Below, in pieces: positions 53,013-61,758 of a stretch of DNA of 64,000 bases. Below the pieces are notes generated by a model. It saw only the letters and a program-made list of their open reading frames with translations. It was not told the DNA's origin and made no database searches. Within the stretch, counting starts at the first letter, position 1, and the number at the start of each line of letters is the position of its first letter. Both the position numbers and the translations under genes were made by a program. The DNA comes from Plantactinospora soyae (GTDB lineage Bacteria; Actinomycetota; Actinomycetes; Mycobacteriales; Micromonosporaceae): NCBI RefSeq assembly GCF_014874095.1, contig NZ_JADBEB010000001.1:496001-560000 (forward strand), read 5' to 3'.

Positions 53013-56000
53013 TCAACCGATCCGCCGCCTGCCGCCGACCCGGTCGAGGGCCTTGATCTCCTGGTCAACCCGGTCCGCCTGAGCCGTTCGGCCGACCTCA
53101 CGCAAACGGTCCGAATGGCTGTTCAACGCCTTGCGGAAGTCGGCCCGGAACACCTCCGGACGTTCGCCGTCCAATCTCCGGTAGATATTCACCGCTCCCT
53201 CGATGTCAAAGAGCGCCTCGTCGCCACGGCCGATCTCGGCAAGACAGTTGGAACGGTTGGTGAGGGCGGCGGCAAGACCCGACCGTGACGTCTCGGAACG
53301 CTCGATCAGCCGGCGGTAGAGGGCGATCGCGTCGGAGCTGTCCTGCAGGGCGTACTCGGGTCGCCCGACCTCGATCAGGCGGATCGCCCGGTTGCTGAGG
53401 GTCGCGGCGTGCTCGGGCAGGAACTCGTCCGGGCGTTCCTCCGCCAGCCGGCGGAAGACGGCCTCGGCCTGGTCGATCGCGGCCAGCGCGTCCGGACCCC
53501 GATCCAGGTAACCGAGGGTGACCGAGAGATTGTTCAGGGCCCGGGCCAGTTCGACCTCGGCGTCGGGAAGTCCCCGCCGGATCGACACCGTCTCCTCGAT
53601 CGCCGCCAGTGCCTCGTCGTGGCGGCCCAGCTCGGCCAGGCAGTTCGACAGGTTGTTGAGGGCCCGCGCGAGTTCGGCCGGGTCACCCGGCGGCTCGGCG
53701 GCGAGCTGCCGACGGATGCGTACCGCGTCGGTGATGGCCACCAGTGCCTCGTCCCGGCGGCCGAGTTCGGCAAGGCAGTACGACAGGTCGTTCAGCGAAG
53801 CGGCGAGGTCCTGGCGGAACCGCGGGTGCCGACCGGCCAGCCGACGCTGGATCGCCACCGCCTCCTCGACGGCGGACAACGCGTCCTCGTGCCGGGACGC
53901 GTGCCGCAGTCTGAGCGCGAGATGGTTCAGCGATCGGGCCAGTTGGTTCGACGCGGTACGCCTTGCCGCGCTTCCGACGACCGCGCGCCACCCCGTGCCG
54001 CCGATCGCCGACGACCGTCCCCGGCGCAGCTCGACGAGTCGCTCGGCGACCCGCACCGCGAGGTCCGCGTGCAGCTGCGTGCTGGGCGCGATCGACCGGT
54101 GCAGGTCGAGCAGCAGGTCGAGGTCGTCCCGGTGTACGTCGACGAGCTGTTCGAGCGCCGCGAGCAGGGGACCCGGCTCGGCGGTCCGGGTGGCCACCGT
54201 GACCGCCGCCCGGGCCAACGCCCCCGCGTGCTCGACCACCACGTCGGCGATCCGTTCCCCGAGGTCAGGCTGGTGCACGGCGGCGCGGGTGAGCACGGTC
54301 AACGCCCGTTCGCCCTGCTCGGTGTCGACTCCGGACAGCACCGCGGAGAGCACCTCGTGGGACACCCGGAGGACGGCACCGACCAGGTGCTCGGCCAGCA
54401 GGTCGGGCTGGAGCGGGCTCCACCACTGGGCCGCGTCCGGGTACAGCGACCGCAGCCACGCGGCGACCTCCCTGGGCCGGGCCGGTTCCAGCTCCGGCAC
54501 CCGGGCGAGCACCGCCGCCGCGGCCTGCTCGTCGGCCGCCGGAACCAGGCAGGCCGTGGCGACCACGATCCGCGCCAGGCCGGGCCGGAGCCCCAGCCCC
54601 TGTTGGGCGAGGGTCCGGTGCCAGTAACGCTCCTCGTGCAGCGTGAGCAGAACCTCCACCGACTCTCCGGAGTGCCGCTCCGAGGCCGGTTGAGCGGTTT
54701 CCAACAGCCTCGCCAAGGCGACCATCTGCACCCCGAGCACCGCGGGTGCGCTCGGGAACGGCGGCGCCTCGATCCTCGACGCGTACCGGGCCCACGGGAT
54801 GTCCTGGTAGTCCGGAAGCCCCGAGAGCCGGCGGGCGAACGCGGACAGCGCCGTACCGAAGGTCTCCCGGCTCGCCGCCGGGTCGGCGTCCAGCTTCGGC
54901 AGGTGCTCGCTGCCGGCGGTGGCCACGAAATCCCACGCGGCCTGCTCCGGCTTGCGCCATTCGCCGTCGCTGCGGGCCAGCAGCAGAACGCGGAGACGCC
55001 GGCCCGGCCTCCGGCCGCTGAGTACGGGCGTCAACGCCTCCAACTCCCTGATCCGACCCTCGGCATAGTCGACCACCAGCAGCAGGTCGATGCTGACCGA
55101 CCGCAGCCAGTCGAGCGTCTCCGGCGTCGGGGACGAGGTGTTCAGCACCACCACCGCCCACTCGCGACGCCTCATCCGGGCCGCGAAGTGCCTCGCCAGT
55201 CGGGTCTTGCCCTGCCCACCCGGGCCGGTCAGCAGGAACGCCGAGATCACCTCGGTCCGCCCGCACCACTCGTCGAGTCGACCGAGAAGCTCCTCGCGGC
55301 CGTGGAAGGCGACCACCTCCGCGTCGGCGCGCAGCAGCGAGGCGGGCGACTCGGGAACCCGTACCAGCACCTGGAGGCCGTCCAGTTCCGCGGGCTCCAG
55401 GCCCGGTACGACGTCCGGATCCCCGGGCCACAGCTGTGCGCGGAACTCCGGGTCGCCAAGGAACGCCGTGACCGGGACCGCACTCACCCGGCGGCTGTCG
55501 AACCCGTCCTCGTCGTACGCGACCACGCCCACCAGGATCTGGTTGCAGTACAGGCCTGCGCCGGACATGCCGGACCACGGCGACTGCTTCGACGACAGGC
55601 TCGGCTTCGGCGGCGACTCGACCGCCACGTCCAACCGGCCCAGTTTCATCAGGCCCAACGGCTGTGCGTGGCCCCGCAGGTGCTCGGTCTCCCGGGCCTC
55701 GTCCGGCTGGACCCGTACCCGGGGAAAGCCGACGGCCTCGACCTCGGCCCCGCCCCGGTCGCAGACGAGGCGGCCCCAGCGCACCGGGGGCAGTCCCCGA
55801 GGGTCCACGAACCCGGGATCGGTGATCCGCAGTAGCGCCGCGTCGACCGTCGCCTCCTTCCGGTGCCACACCACCTCGGCCCGCCACAGCCGCCGATCGC
55901 CCAGCAGCCGTACCCGCACCGCCGGTTGGTCGGCGGCCTCGTCGTCGGTGCCGGTCGCGCCGGCACCGTCGGCGGCCGGACGCCGCGCGGTCGCGGGGAA

Positions 56001-56117
56001 GACCACATGCGCCGCCGTCAGCACCACGCCGGCCGACAGCAGCGTGCCGGAGCCGCACTCCCAGTCGATGCCGTCCCGCGTGGCGTAGACCTCGCAGATC
56101 CGCTCACGCACCACCAT
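53013..56117 (-). CDS. trypsin-like protease / STAND-type NTPase / TPR protein
   Basis: A 1034-residue three-part protein. Residues 1-225: trypsin-like domain with triad His37 (LTAAHVV), Asp92 (TVDAALLRI) and Ser185 (WSGMSGAGL); no signal peptide, so it acts inside the cell. Residues ~265-560: P-loop NTPase with FHGREELLGRLDEW, Walker A GPGGQGKTR (298-306) and Walker B LLLVVDYAEGR (345-355). Residues ~715-1020: about six 42-residue TPRs (LARALNNLSNCLAELGRHDE-type). This architecture fits predicted NTP-dependent conflict systems in which sensing by TPRs switches on a protease. It starts 6 bp after a trypco2-like gene. Confidence 0.9.
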   Translation of the reverse strand: MVVRERICEVYATRDGIDWECGSGTLLSAGVVLTAAHVVFPATARRPAADGAGATGTDDEAADQPAVRVRLLGDRRLWRAEVVWHRKEATVDAALLRITDPGFVDPRGLPPVRWGRLVCDRGGAEVEAVGFPRVRVQPDEARETEHLRGHAQPLGLMKLGRLDVAVESPPKPSLSSKQSPWSGMSGAGLYCNQILVGVVAYDEDGFDSRRVSAVPVTAFLGDPEFRAQLWPGDPDVVPGLEPAELDGLQVLVRVPESPASLLRADAEVVAFHGREELLGRLDEWCGRTEVISAFLLTGPGGQGKTRLARHFAARMRRREWAVVVLNTSSPTPETLDWLRSVSIDLLLVVDYAEGRIRELEALTPVLSGRRPGRRLRVLLLARSDGEWRKPEQAAWDFVATAGSEHLPKLDADPAASRETFGTALSAFARRLSGLPDYQDIPWARYASRIEAPPFPSAPAVLGVQMVALARLLETAQPASERHSGESVEVLLTLHEERYWHRTLAQQGLGLRPGLARIVVATACLVPAADEQAAAAVLARVPELEPARPREVAAWLRSLYPDAAQWWSPLQPDLLAEHLVGAVLRVSHEVLSAVLSGVDTEQGERALTVLTRAAVHQPDLGERIADVVVEHAGALARAAVTVATRTAEPGPLLAALEQLVDVHRDDLDLLLDLHRSIAPSTQLHADLAVRVAERLVELRRGRSSAIGGTGWRAVVGSAARRTASNQLARSLNHLALRLRHASRHEDALSAVEEAVAIQRRLAGRHPRFRQDLAASLNDLSYCLAELGRRDEALVAITDAVRIRRQLAAEPPGDPAELARALNNLSNCLAELGRHDEALAAIEETVSIRRGLPDAEVELARALNNLSVTLGYLDRGPDALAAIDQAEAVFRRLAEERPDEFLPEHAATLSNRAIRLIEVGRPEYALQDSSDAIALYRRLIERSETSRSGLAAALTNRSNCLAEIGRGDEALFDIEGAVNIYRRLDGERPEVFRADFRKALNSHSDRLREVGRTAQADRVDQEIKALDRVGGRRRIG

Positions 56118-56123
56118 CGGTGA

Positions 56124-56432
56124 TCAGTGGTCCGGCAGTCCGCTCGCCCGGTCGCTGACCCTCGGAGACTTTCCGGTCGTCCTGAGCACCGGGGTCAGGG
56201 TCACCGTGACCCGATGGGTGTCCTCCCGCCCGATGCCGCCCTCGACGCCGATCGGCACCAGGAAGGTCAACCCCGCCTTGGCTTTGCCGGAACGGCTGGC
56301 CACCACCGTGAACTCGACCTCGACCGGGCCCACCTCGAACTGCAGGTCCTCGGTCCTGCCGTTCTCCTGCGCGATGGTGATTTCCTCCCGGATCACCTGT
56401 ACCGCCTCAGCCAGCGTCACCCACTCCACCAC
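56124..56432 (-). CDS. trypco2-like (trypsin-co-occurring domain 2) small protein
   Basis: A 102-residue protein. VTLAEAVQVIREEITIAQEN, then LQFEVGPVEVEFTVVAS and HRVTVTLTPV follow the pattern of trypsin-co-occurring domain 2: an N-terminal helix and beta strands. These small proteins accompany trypsin-STAND proteins and are thought to act as adaptors or substrates. GTG start at 56432. It lies directly upstream of the trypsin-NTPase gene, 6 bp apart, so co-translation is likely. The Pfam-style assignment is from memory. Confidence 0.72.
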   Translation of the reverse strand: MVEWVTLAEAVQVIREEITIAQENGRTEDLQFEVGPVEVEFTVVASRSGKAKAGLTFLVPIGVEGGIGREDTHRVTVTLTPVLRTTGKSPRVSDRASGLPDH

Positions 56433-56668
56433 GGATCACCTCATCGCGAAGACGTTGCCCCAGAGCGTATGGAGCGACCGGGGCACCGGCATCCGCCGAA
56501 AAGGCACGAGTGGTACCCATCGAACACGTTGCGCCGGACGATTGACCGCAGCCTCGACCAGCTATGGCCATTGACCGGGTCCGGGATGACGCAATGCGTG
56601 GGCCAATAGCTCAGGCCATTGACAGAATTGCTGGACCGCGCCACTGTCCGCAATGACCCGCCGGCTCA

Positions 56669-56704
56669 TTGAAGAGATCAAATCCCGGCGGTACTGTGCT
56701 GGGC
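56669..56704 (+). promoter_or_regulatory. leaderless promoter B
   Basis: TTGAAG (56669-56674), 17-bp spacer, TACTGT, seven bases, GTG 56705. Matches promoter A base by base in both boxes and both spacings. The surrounding 236-bp gap to the divergent trypco2 gene has no other feature I can support. Confidence 0.7.
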
Positions 56705-57856
56705 GTGACGGCGGACACAGCCATACCCCACGCCCCGGTGGCGCGGCATCCGGTTGGTCGGGCGACCCGCGCGTTCACCTTGGTCGAGGGCTGGTTGTTC
56801 AGCGAACCGATGGCCGAACTGCTCGAAATATTCGCCGAACACGATGCCCGGAGCAACCTGCTCCATCTGCACGAGAGCCTGCCGGAGTGGCTCGACCCGC
56901 TCCAGCAGGACGCCGGCTCGTCCGTCGCCGGCCTCTCGGGCAGCCAGACCGAGACACTCCGCCGGACCCTGGCGATCGAGCGGGTGGCCGCCGCGCATTT
57001 CAACTTCCGTACCCACGACCAGGCCCACTATCGCGAACGGTCGCAGGCGGTCGACGGGGATTTCAGCCCGGAGACCCGGGCCGACGTCCTGCGGCTGACG
57101 GATGCGCTCGGCCTCGGCAGCACGCATCCACCACGGTTCACCCGATACCAGAAGACACTCGTGCTGGGCGGCGGCTACCGGTCGCCACTGCTGCGCGCCC
57201 GGTACGCCGCGCAGTTGCAGGCGGCCGGGGTGGCGCTCGGCGAGGTCAGCTTTCTCGGCAGTCCACGCTTCCTCATCGACCAACCGCCCGAGCGTCCGGC
57301 CACCGAGCAGTACGCGCCCGGCGCCACCGACGAGTTCGACCTGATGGTGGGTGCCGTCCGGGCCGAATTCGGGCTGGACGTGGCCGAGGCGACCTTCCTG
57401 TGCGGCTGCCCGTCGGCCGAGCAGGAGTGCCCGAACTGGCGCGGCGGCAACCTGGACCACGCCGCCGGGACACCACCGGCGTTCACCCACGAGCGACGGG
57501 CCGAACTCGTCGGTGTCGAAGGCCAGGCGGTCGGCTCGGTACTCTCCGCGAGCACGGGGCGCCCGCCGTTGCGGCCGGACACCGCTGACACGCTCGGCCT
57601 GTGGGCCCGCTGCGAACGGCCTCGGCCGGGCCAGCGGGTGCTGGTGGTGACGACCCAGGTGTTCGTACCCTTTCAGGCGTTCGACGGGATCCGGCGCCTC
57701 TACCTACCGTACGGCGTCGACATCGACACCGTGGGGTTCGGCGCGGACTGGGGCGACCGGCCCCGGACCGCCGAGTACCTGCTCCAGGAGAGCCTGTCGG
57801 CGATCCGGTCCGCGCGCCGGCTGCTGGTCGACGCCGCCGAGGCGCTGAGGCCCTAG
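56705..57856 (+). CDS. unrecognised protein, paralogue B of the flanking pair
   Basis: A 383-residue protein clearly homologous to the 388-residue protein at 48990 along its whole length (for example LVLGGGYRSPLLRARYAAQL, FLCGCPSAEQECPNW, VLVVTTQVFVPFQAFDGIRR). Sequence differences are spread evenly and conserved blocks are intact, so it is an older functional duplicate rather than a recent copy or pseudogene. GTG 56705 is chosen by the same leaderless logic. It is divergent from the trypco2-trypsin operon, which puts the operon between two paralogues. Followed by murB after ~90 bp. Confidence 0.75.
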   Translation: MTADTAIPHAPVARHPVGRATRAFTLVEGWLFSEPMAELLEIFAEHDARSNLLHLHESLPEWLDPLQQDAGSSVAGLSGSQTETLRRTLAIERVAAAHFNFRTHDQAHYRERSQAVDGDFSPETRADVLRLTDALGLGSTHPPRFTRYQKTLVLGGGYRSPLLRARYAAQLQAAGVALGEVSFLGSPRFLIDQPPERPATEQYAPGATDEFDLMVGAVRAEFGLDVAEATFLCGCPSAEQECPNWRGGNLDHAAGTPPAFTHERRAELVGVEGQAVGSVLSASTGRPPLRPDTADTLGLWARCERPRPGQRVLVVTTQVFVPFQAFDGIRRLYLPYGVDIDTVGFGADWGDRPRTAEYLLQESLSAIRSARRLLVDAAEALRP

Positions 57857-57947
57857 CGTGTCTCACGGACTTGCTGGTGGGCTGCGGCGGGCCCAAGATC
57901 CCGGATGCCCGGCAGCGCACCCGGACCGCTGGGTAAGCTACCCAGCC

Positions 57948-58961
57948 GTGACCATCACGTTTGCTGACCTGACCACGATGCGGATCGGCGGGCCGGTAGG
58001 GCAGTTGCACGTCGCAACGAGCACCCCGCACGCCATCGAGCTGCTGAAAAGCGCGGATGCGGCGGAAGATCCGCTGCTGGTGATGGGCGGCGGCTCCAAC
58101 CTCGTGGTCGGCGACGTGGGGTGGCACGGCACGGTCGTCAAGATGGAGTCGGCGGAGTTCGAGATCGACGGCGACCGGCTCACCGCGGCCGCCGGGATCG
58201 AGTGGGACCAGGTCGTCCGCGCCGCCGTCGCGGAAGGGCTGGCCGGCATCGAGGCGCTTTCCGGGATTCCCGGCTCGGTCGGTGGGACACCGGTACAGAA
58301 CGTCGGGGCGTACGGAACGCTGACCTCCGACGTTCTCGAATCACTCTCGGTGTACGACCGACAGACCGGCCTGGTGGAGCGATGGCTCCCCGAGCAGTGC
58401 GGGTTCGGCAGTCACCGGCAGTCGGTCTTCAAGCACAGCGACCGCTGGGTCGTACTGGACGTGACGCTGCGGTTGCGGCGCAGCACGCAGTCGAATCCCA
58501 TCACCTTCCCCGCCATCACCGATAGGCTGGGAATCAGCGTCGGCGGCACGGCACCGCTGGCCGAGGTACGCGAGGCCATCATCGCGCAGCGTCGCGAGAA
58601 GCGGATGGTGTTGGATCCGGACGACCACGACACCTGGAGCGTCGGGTCGTTCTTCATCAACCCCGTGCTCGCCGAGGTGCCGAAGCGGGCCAGCGAATGT
58701 CCCAGCCAGCCGGACATCAAGGGGACGAAGCTCCACGCGGCGTGGCTGATCCGACACTCCGGGTTCCAGCCCGGCTACGGCGTGGACTGGGGTAACGGGA
58801 CCGTCGCCCTGTCGAGCCGGCACCCGCTCGCGGTGACCAACCGGGGCGGCGCCACGACGGCCGACGTCATGAAGTTCGCCGCGCACATCCGCGACGGGGT
58901 GGCGGCCCGCTTCGACATCCGGCTGAACCCGGAGTGCGATCTCATCCACTGCTCGTACTGA
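57948..58961 (+). CDS. murB: UDP-N-acetylenolpyruvoylglucosamine reductase
   Basis: FAD enzyme that reduces UDP-GlcNAc-enolpyruvate to UDP-MurNAc for peptidoglycan. It has the FAD-binding MGGGSNLVVGD and the block IPGSVGGTPVQNVGAYG; the active-site Ser is in SVGSFFINP and the C-terminal Glu in LNPECDLIH. 337 residues is normal for the type I form. GTG 57948 follows TAAGCT by eight bases, so the message is probably leaderless; the extension to 57858 has no support. It is outside the dcw cluster, as is usual in many actinobacteria. Confidence 0.94.
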   Translation: MTITFADLTTMRIGGPVGQLHVATSTPHAIELLKSADAAEDPLLVMGGGSNLVVGDVGWHGTVVKMESAEFEIDGDRLTAAAGIEWDQVVRAAVAEGLAGIEALSGIPGSVGGTPVQNVGAYGTLTSDVLESLSVYDRQTGLVERWLPEQCGFGSHRQSVFKHSDRWVVLDVTLRLRRSTQSNPITFPAITDRLGISVGGTAPLAEVREAIIAQRREKRMVLDPDDHDTWSVGSFFINPVLAEVPKRASECPSQPDIKGTKLHAAWLIRHSGFQPGYGVDWGNGTVALSSRHPLAVTNRGGATTADVMKFAAHIRDGVAARFDIRLNPECDLIHCSY

Positions 58962-59018
58962 GCCGAGGTCACGCCCTCCGACCGGTACGCCCCGCGATGC
59001 CGGCAGACCCCCGTGCGG

Positions 59019-59855
59019 TCAGAGTCGCTGGATTCCGACCACCGAGAGCAGTCGGAGTGCCTCGTGCGAGGGCGTACCGGGGGCCGCGGTGTAGAGGATC
59101 AGGCGCTGGTCGTGGTCGCTGATCTCCAGCGTCTGGCAGTCGAGTTCCAGTTCGCCCACCACCGGATGCGGGATCCGCTTGGTCGAACTGGGCCGGGGCG
59201 GGTCGACCGGGTATTCGTTCCAGCGTCGGACGAAGGCGGGGCCGGTCCCGCACAGCCGGCTGATCAGCCTGTTGACCCCCGGGTCGTCGGGATAGCGGGC
59301 CGCCGCCGTACGCAGGTCGGCGAGGCACTGCCGGGCGAACTGGTCCACCTGGGGGTCGTCGAAGTCGGCGTGCGGGCCGCCGAAGAGCTGCCAGATGAGG
59401 TTGCGGTCCTCGACGGGCCAGACGGTGGGGTCGATCAGCAGTGCGGTCGCCATGGAGTTCCAGGCCAGCAGGTTGTAGACCGCGTCGATCACGAAGGCGG
59501 GTGTGTCGTCCAGCCGGTCGATGAGGTGCAGGATCCCGGCCGGGACATCGCGCGGGGGTCCCGGCGGGATGTCCACGCGCAGCCCGGTGAGCTGGTAGAG
59601 GTGCTCGCGCTCGCTGTCGGTCAGCCGCAGTGCCCGGGCCAGGGCCACCAGCACCTGCCGGGACGGCTGCGGTCCCCGGGCCTGTTCGAGCCGGGCGTAG
59701 TAGTCGACCGAGATGCAGGCGAGCTGGGCGACCTCCTCGCGACGCAGTCCCGGCGTGCGTCGGCGTCGGCCGGCGGTGACACCGACGTCGGCCGGCTGCA
59801 CCCGGGAGCGCCGGGCGCGGAGGAAGTCGGCCAGGTGTCGGCGGTTCATCCGCAC
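59019..59855 (-). CDS. XRE-family regulator with MmyB-like ligand domain
   Basis: A 278-residue regulator. The HTH lies in the N-terminal 80 residues (LADFLRARRSRVQPADVGVT, GLRREEVAQLACISVDYYARLEQ). The C-terminal MmyB-like domain (FVIDAVYNLLAWNSMATALL, PVVGELELDCQTLEI, DQRLILYTAAPGTPSHEALR) is a PAS-like ligand pocket, reported to bind fatty acids in relatives. Divergent from an SDR gene across ~100 bp, a frequent actinobacterial pairing in which it represses the reductase. Confidence 0.93.
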   Translation of the reverse strand: MRMNRRHLADFLRARRSRVQPADVGVTAGRRRRTPGLRREEVAQLACISVDYYARLEQARGPQPSRQVLVALARALRLTDSEREHLYQLTGLRVDIPPGPPRDVPAGILHLIDRLDDTPAFVIDAVYNLLAWNSMATALLIDPTVWPVEDRNLIWQLFGGPHADFDDPQVDQFARQCLADLRTAAARYPDDPGVNRLISRLCGTGPAFVRRWNEYPVDPPRPSSTKRIPHPVVGELELDCQTLEISDHDQRLILYTAAPGTPSHEALRLLSVVGIQRL

Positions 59856-59953
59856 ATGGTGCCTCGACTCCGCCGACCTAACCAGGGACCCGTCAGTCCG
59901 TGGCTGGCACCGACCCCTTATGCCGCTCCGGGAACTGCCGGACGCTTGCCGCC

Positions 59954-60670
59954 ATGGACGACACGAAGATCGCTCTCGTAACGGGAGCGAACAAGGGCAT
60001 CGGATTCGAAGTCGCCCGGCTGCTGGGTCGGGCCGGCGTCACCGTACTGCTCGGTGCCCGGGATCCCGGTCGGGGCGCCGAGGCCGCCGAACGGCTCCGC
60101 GCCGACGGTCTGCCGGCCACACCGGTACGCCTCGACGTGACCGATCCGGCGTCGGTGACCGAGGCGGCGAAACGAATCGAGGACGGGTACGGCCGGCTGG
60201 ACATCCTGGTCAACAACGCCGGCATCATGACGGGTTGGGGCCGGCCGAGCGAGCTCTCCGTCGACGATCTCCGGCAGGCGTACGAGACGAACGTCTTCGG
60301 CGTCGTGGCGGTGACCAATGCGATGCTGCCGTTGCTGCGACGGGGTTCCGCCGCACGGATCGTGAACGTGTCGAGTTCGATGGGTTCGCTGACCCGGATG
60401 GCCGCGCCCGAGAGCGGGATCCCGATGATGACGTACAGCTCCTCGAAGGCGGCCCTGAACGGGCTGACCGTGGCGTACGCCGCCGAACTGCGGGAGGCGG
60501 ACATCAAGGTCAACTCGGCGGACCCCGGGTACTGCGCCACCGACCTGAACCAGCACACCGGGCCACGGGACCCGGCCGACGGCGCGGCCGTGGTGGTCCG
60601 GCTCGCCCTGCTCGATCCGGACGGCCCCAGCGGGACGTTCGAGGGCGACACCGGCCCGGTGCCCTGGTAG
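59954..60670 (+). CDS. SDR-family oxidoreductase
   Basis: A 238-residue classical short-chain dehydrogenase. NADP-binding TGANKGIG (10-17), NNAG motif (VNNAGIM), catalytic Ser in VSSSMGS and YSSSK as YxxxK (TYSSSKAALNG). ATG 59954 is preferred over the frame start at 59900, which overlaps the XRE promoter. The substrate is unknown, probably a carbonyl compound. Likely controlled by the divergent XRE/MmyB regulator. Confidence 0.93.
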   Translation: MDDTKIALVTGANKGIGFEVARLLGRAGVTVLLGARDPGRGAEAAERLRADGLPATPVRLDVTDPASVTEAAKRIEDGYGRLDILVNNAGIMTGWGRPSELSVDDLRQAYETNVFGVVAVTNAMLPLLRRGSAARIVNVSSSMGSLTRMAAPESGIPMMTYSSSKAALNGLTVAYAAELREADIKVNSADPGYCATDLNQHTGPRDPADGAAVVVRLALLDPDGPSGTFEGDTGPVPW

Positions 60671-60748
60671 GCCGACGAACCGGGGGTCACCCCGGCGGCG
60701 CCGGGCGGCCCGTCCCGGCGCCGCGGACCCCGTCCGCTCCGGGCGACA

Positions 60749-60766
60749 TGTCTACGCTCGTAGACA
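60749..60766. promoter_or_regulatory. TGTCTACG-CT-CGTAGACA palindrome
   Basis: Perfect 8-bp arms, ~80 bp before the next SDR gene. A half site GTCTACGTAG recurs around 60791. The pattern resembles operators of TetR or BlaI/MecI-type repressors. No such gene is adjacent, so the regulator must lie elsewhere. Confidence 0.55.
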
Positions 60767-60846
60767 ACGGATTCTCCCCAGTCTGCGGCGGTCTACGTAG
60801 CAGAGTCGAGCACTGGAGGACGAGGTGCGACGGGGGATGGAGAATC

Positions 60847-61734
60847 ATGGCCAAGACATGGCTGGTCACCGGAAGTTCCCGAGGTCTGGGGTGGGCGCTG
60901 AGTCAGGAGATCCTGGCCCGGGGTGACAACCTGCTCGCCACCGCCCGGCAACCCGAACAGCTCGACGAACTGGTCAAGCGGTTCGGCGACCAGATCCGGC
61001 CGTTCGCCCTCGACGTCACCGACCCGGCCGCCGCCCGGAAGGCGGTCGAGGCGGCCGTGCAGGCGTTCGGCAAGCTGGACGTCGTCGCGAACAACGCCGG
61101 GTACGCCAACAGTTCCGCGATCGAGGAGACCCCGGACGACGACTTCCGGGCACAGGTCGAGACGAACTTCTTCGGCGTCGTCAACGTCACCCGGGCGGCG
61201 CTGCCGATCATCCGGACCCAGCGCTCGGGGCACTTCCTCCAGTTCTCCTCGGTCGGCGGGCGGGTCGGCGGAACACCCGGGCTGGGCGCCTACCAGTCCG
61301 CCAAGTTCGCCGTCGAAGGCTTCTCCGAGGTGCTCTACAACGAGGTCAAGCCGTTCGGGATCAAGGTCACGATCATCGAGCCCGGCGCCTTCCGTACCGA
61401 CTGGGGTGGCGCGTCCATGAAGCTGGGGATTGTCGGCGAGGACTACCAGCGGACCGTCGGCCGGCTGCACGGCCTCCGGCAGGAGATGGACGGGCAGCAG
61501 GCCGGCGATCCGGTCCGCGCGGCGAAGGTCATCGCCGACGTCGTCGCCCTGGCGGCACCGCCGCTGCGGCTGCTGCTCGGCTCCGACGCCCTCCGCCTCA
61601 CCGAGGAGGCCTCGCAGTCGCGGGCCCGGGAGCTCACCGCCTGGGCCGACGTGAGCCGGAGTACCGACTACGACGGCAGCACCGACTTCGCCCGGACACC
61701 CGTCGCGGCCATGCTCGCGCCGCGCACCCGGTAG
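60847..61734 (+). CDS. SDR-family oxidoreductase (second)
   Basis: A 295-residue SDR. TGSSRGLG (8-15), NNAG (VANNAGYAN), Ser in FSSVGGR and YQSAK as YxxxK. The C-terminal extension (residues ~200-295) is longer than in the first SDR, as in the group related to retinol/steroid-type reductases. ATG 60847 has GGAG five bases upstream. The palindrome at 60749-60766 probably controls it. It is not a close paralogue of the gene at 59954. Confidence 0.92.
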   Translation: MAKTWLVTGSSRGLGWALSQEILARGDNLLATARQPEQLDELVKRFGDQIRPFALDVTDPAAARKAVEAAVQAFGKLDVVANNAGYANSSAIEETPDDDFRAQVETNFFGVVNVTRAALPIIRTQRSGHFLQFSSVGGRVGGTPGLGAYQSAKFAVEGFSEVLYNEVKPFGIKVTIIEPGAFRTDWGGASMKLGIVGEDYQRTVGRLHGLRQEMDGQQAGDPVRAAKVIADVVALAAPPLRLLLGSDALRLTEEASQSRARELTAWADVSRSTDYDGSTDFARTPVAAMLAPRTR

Positions 61735-61758
61735 CGGGCCGCCGACGGGTACGACCGG

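Noticed and set aside
53409-55835. 808-residue plus-strand ORF opposite the trypsin-NTPase gene
   Set aside because: Antisense shadow; no motifs, and the minus strand has triad, P-loop and TPRs.
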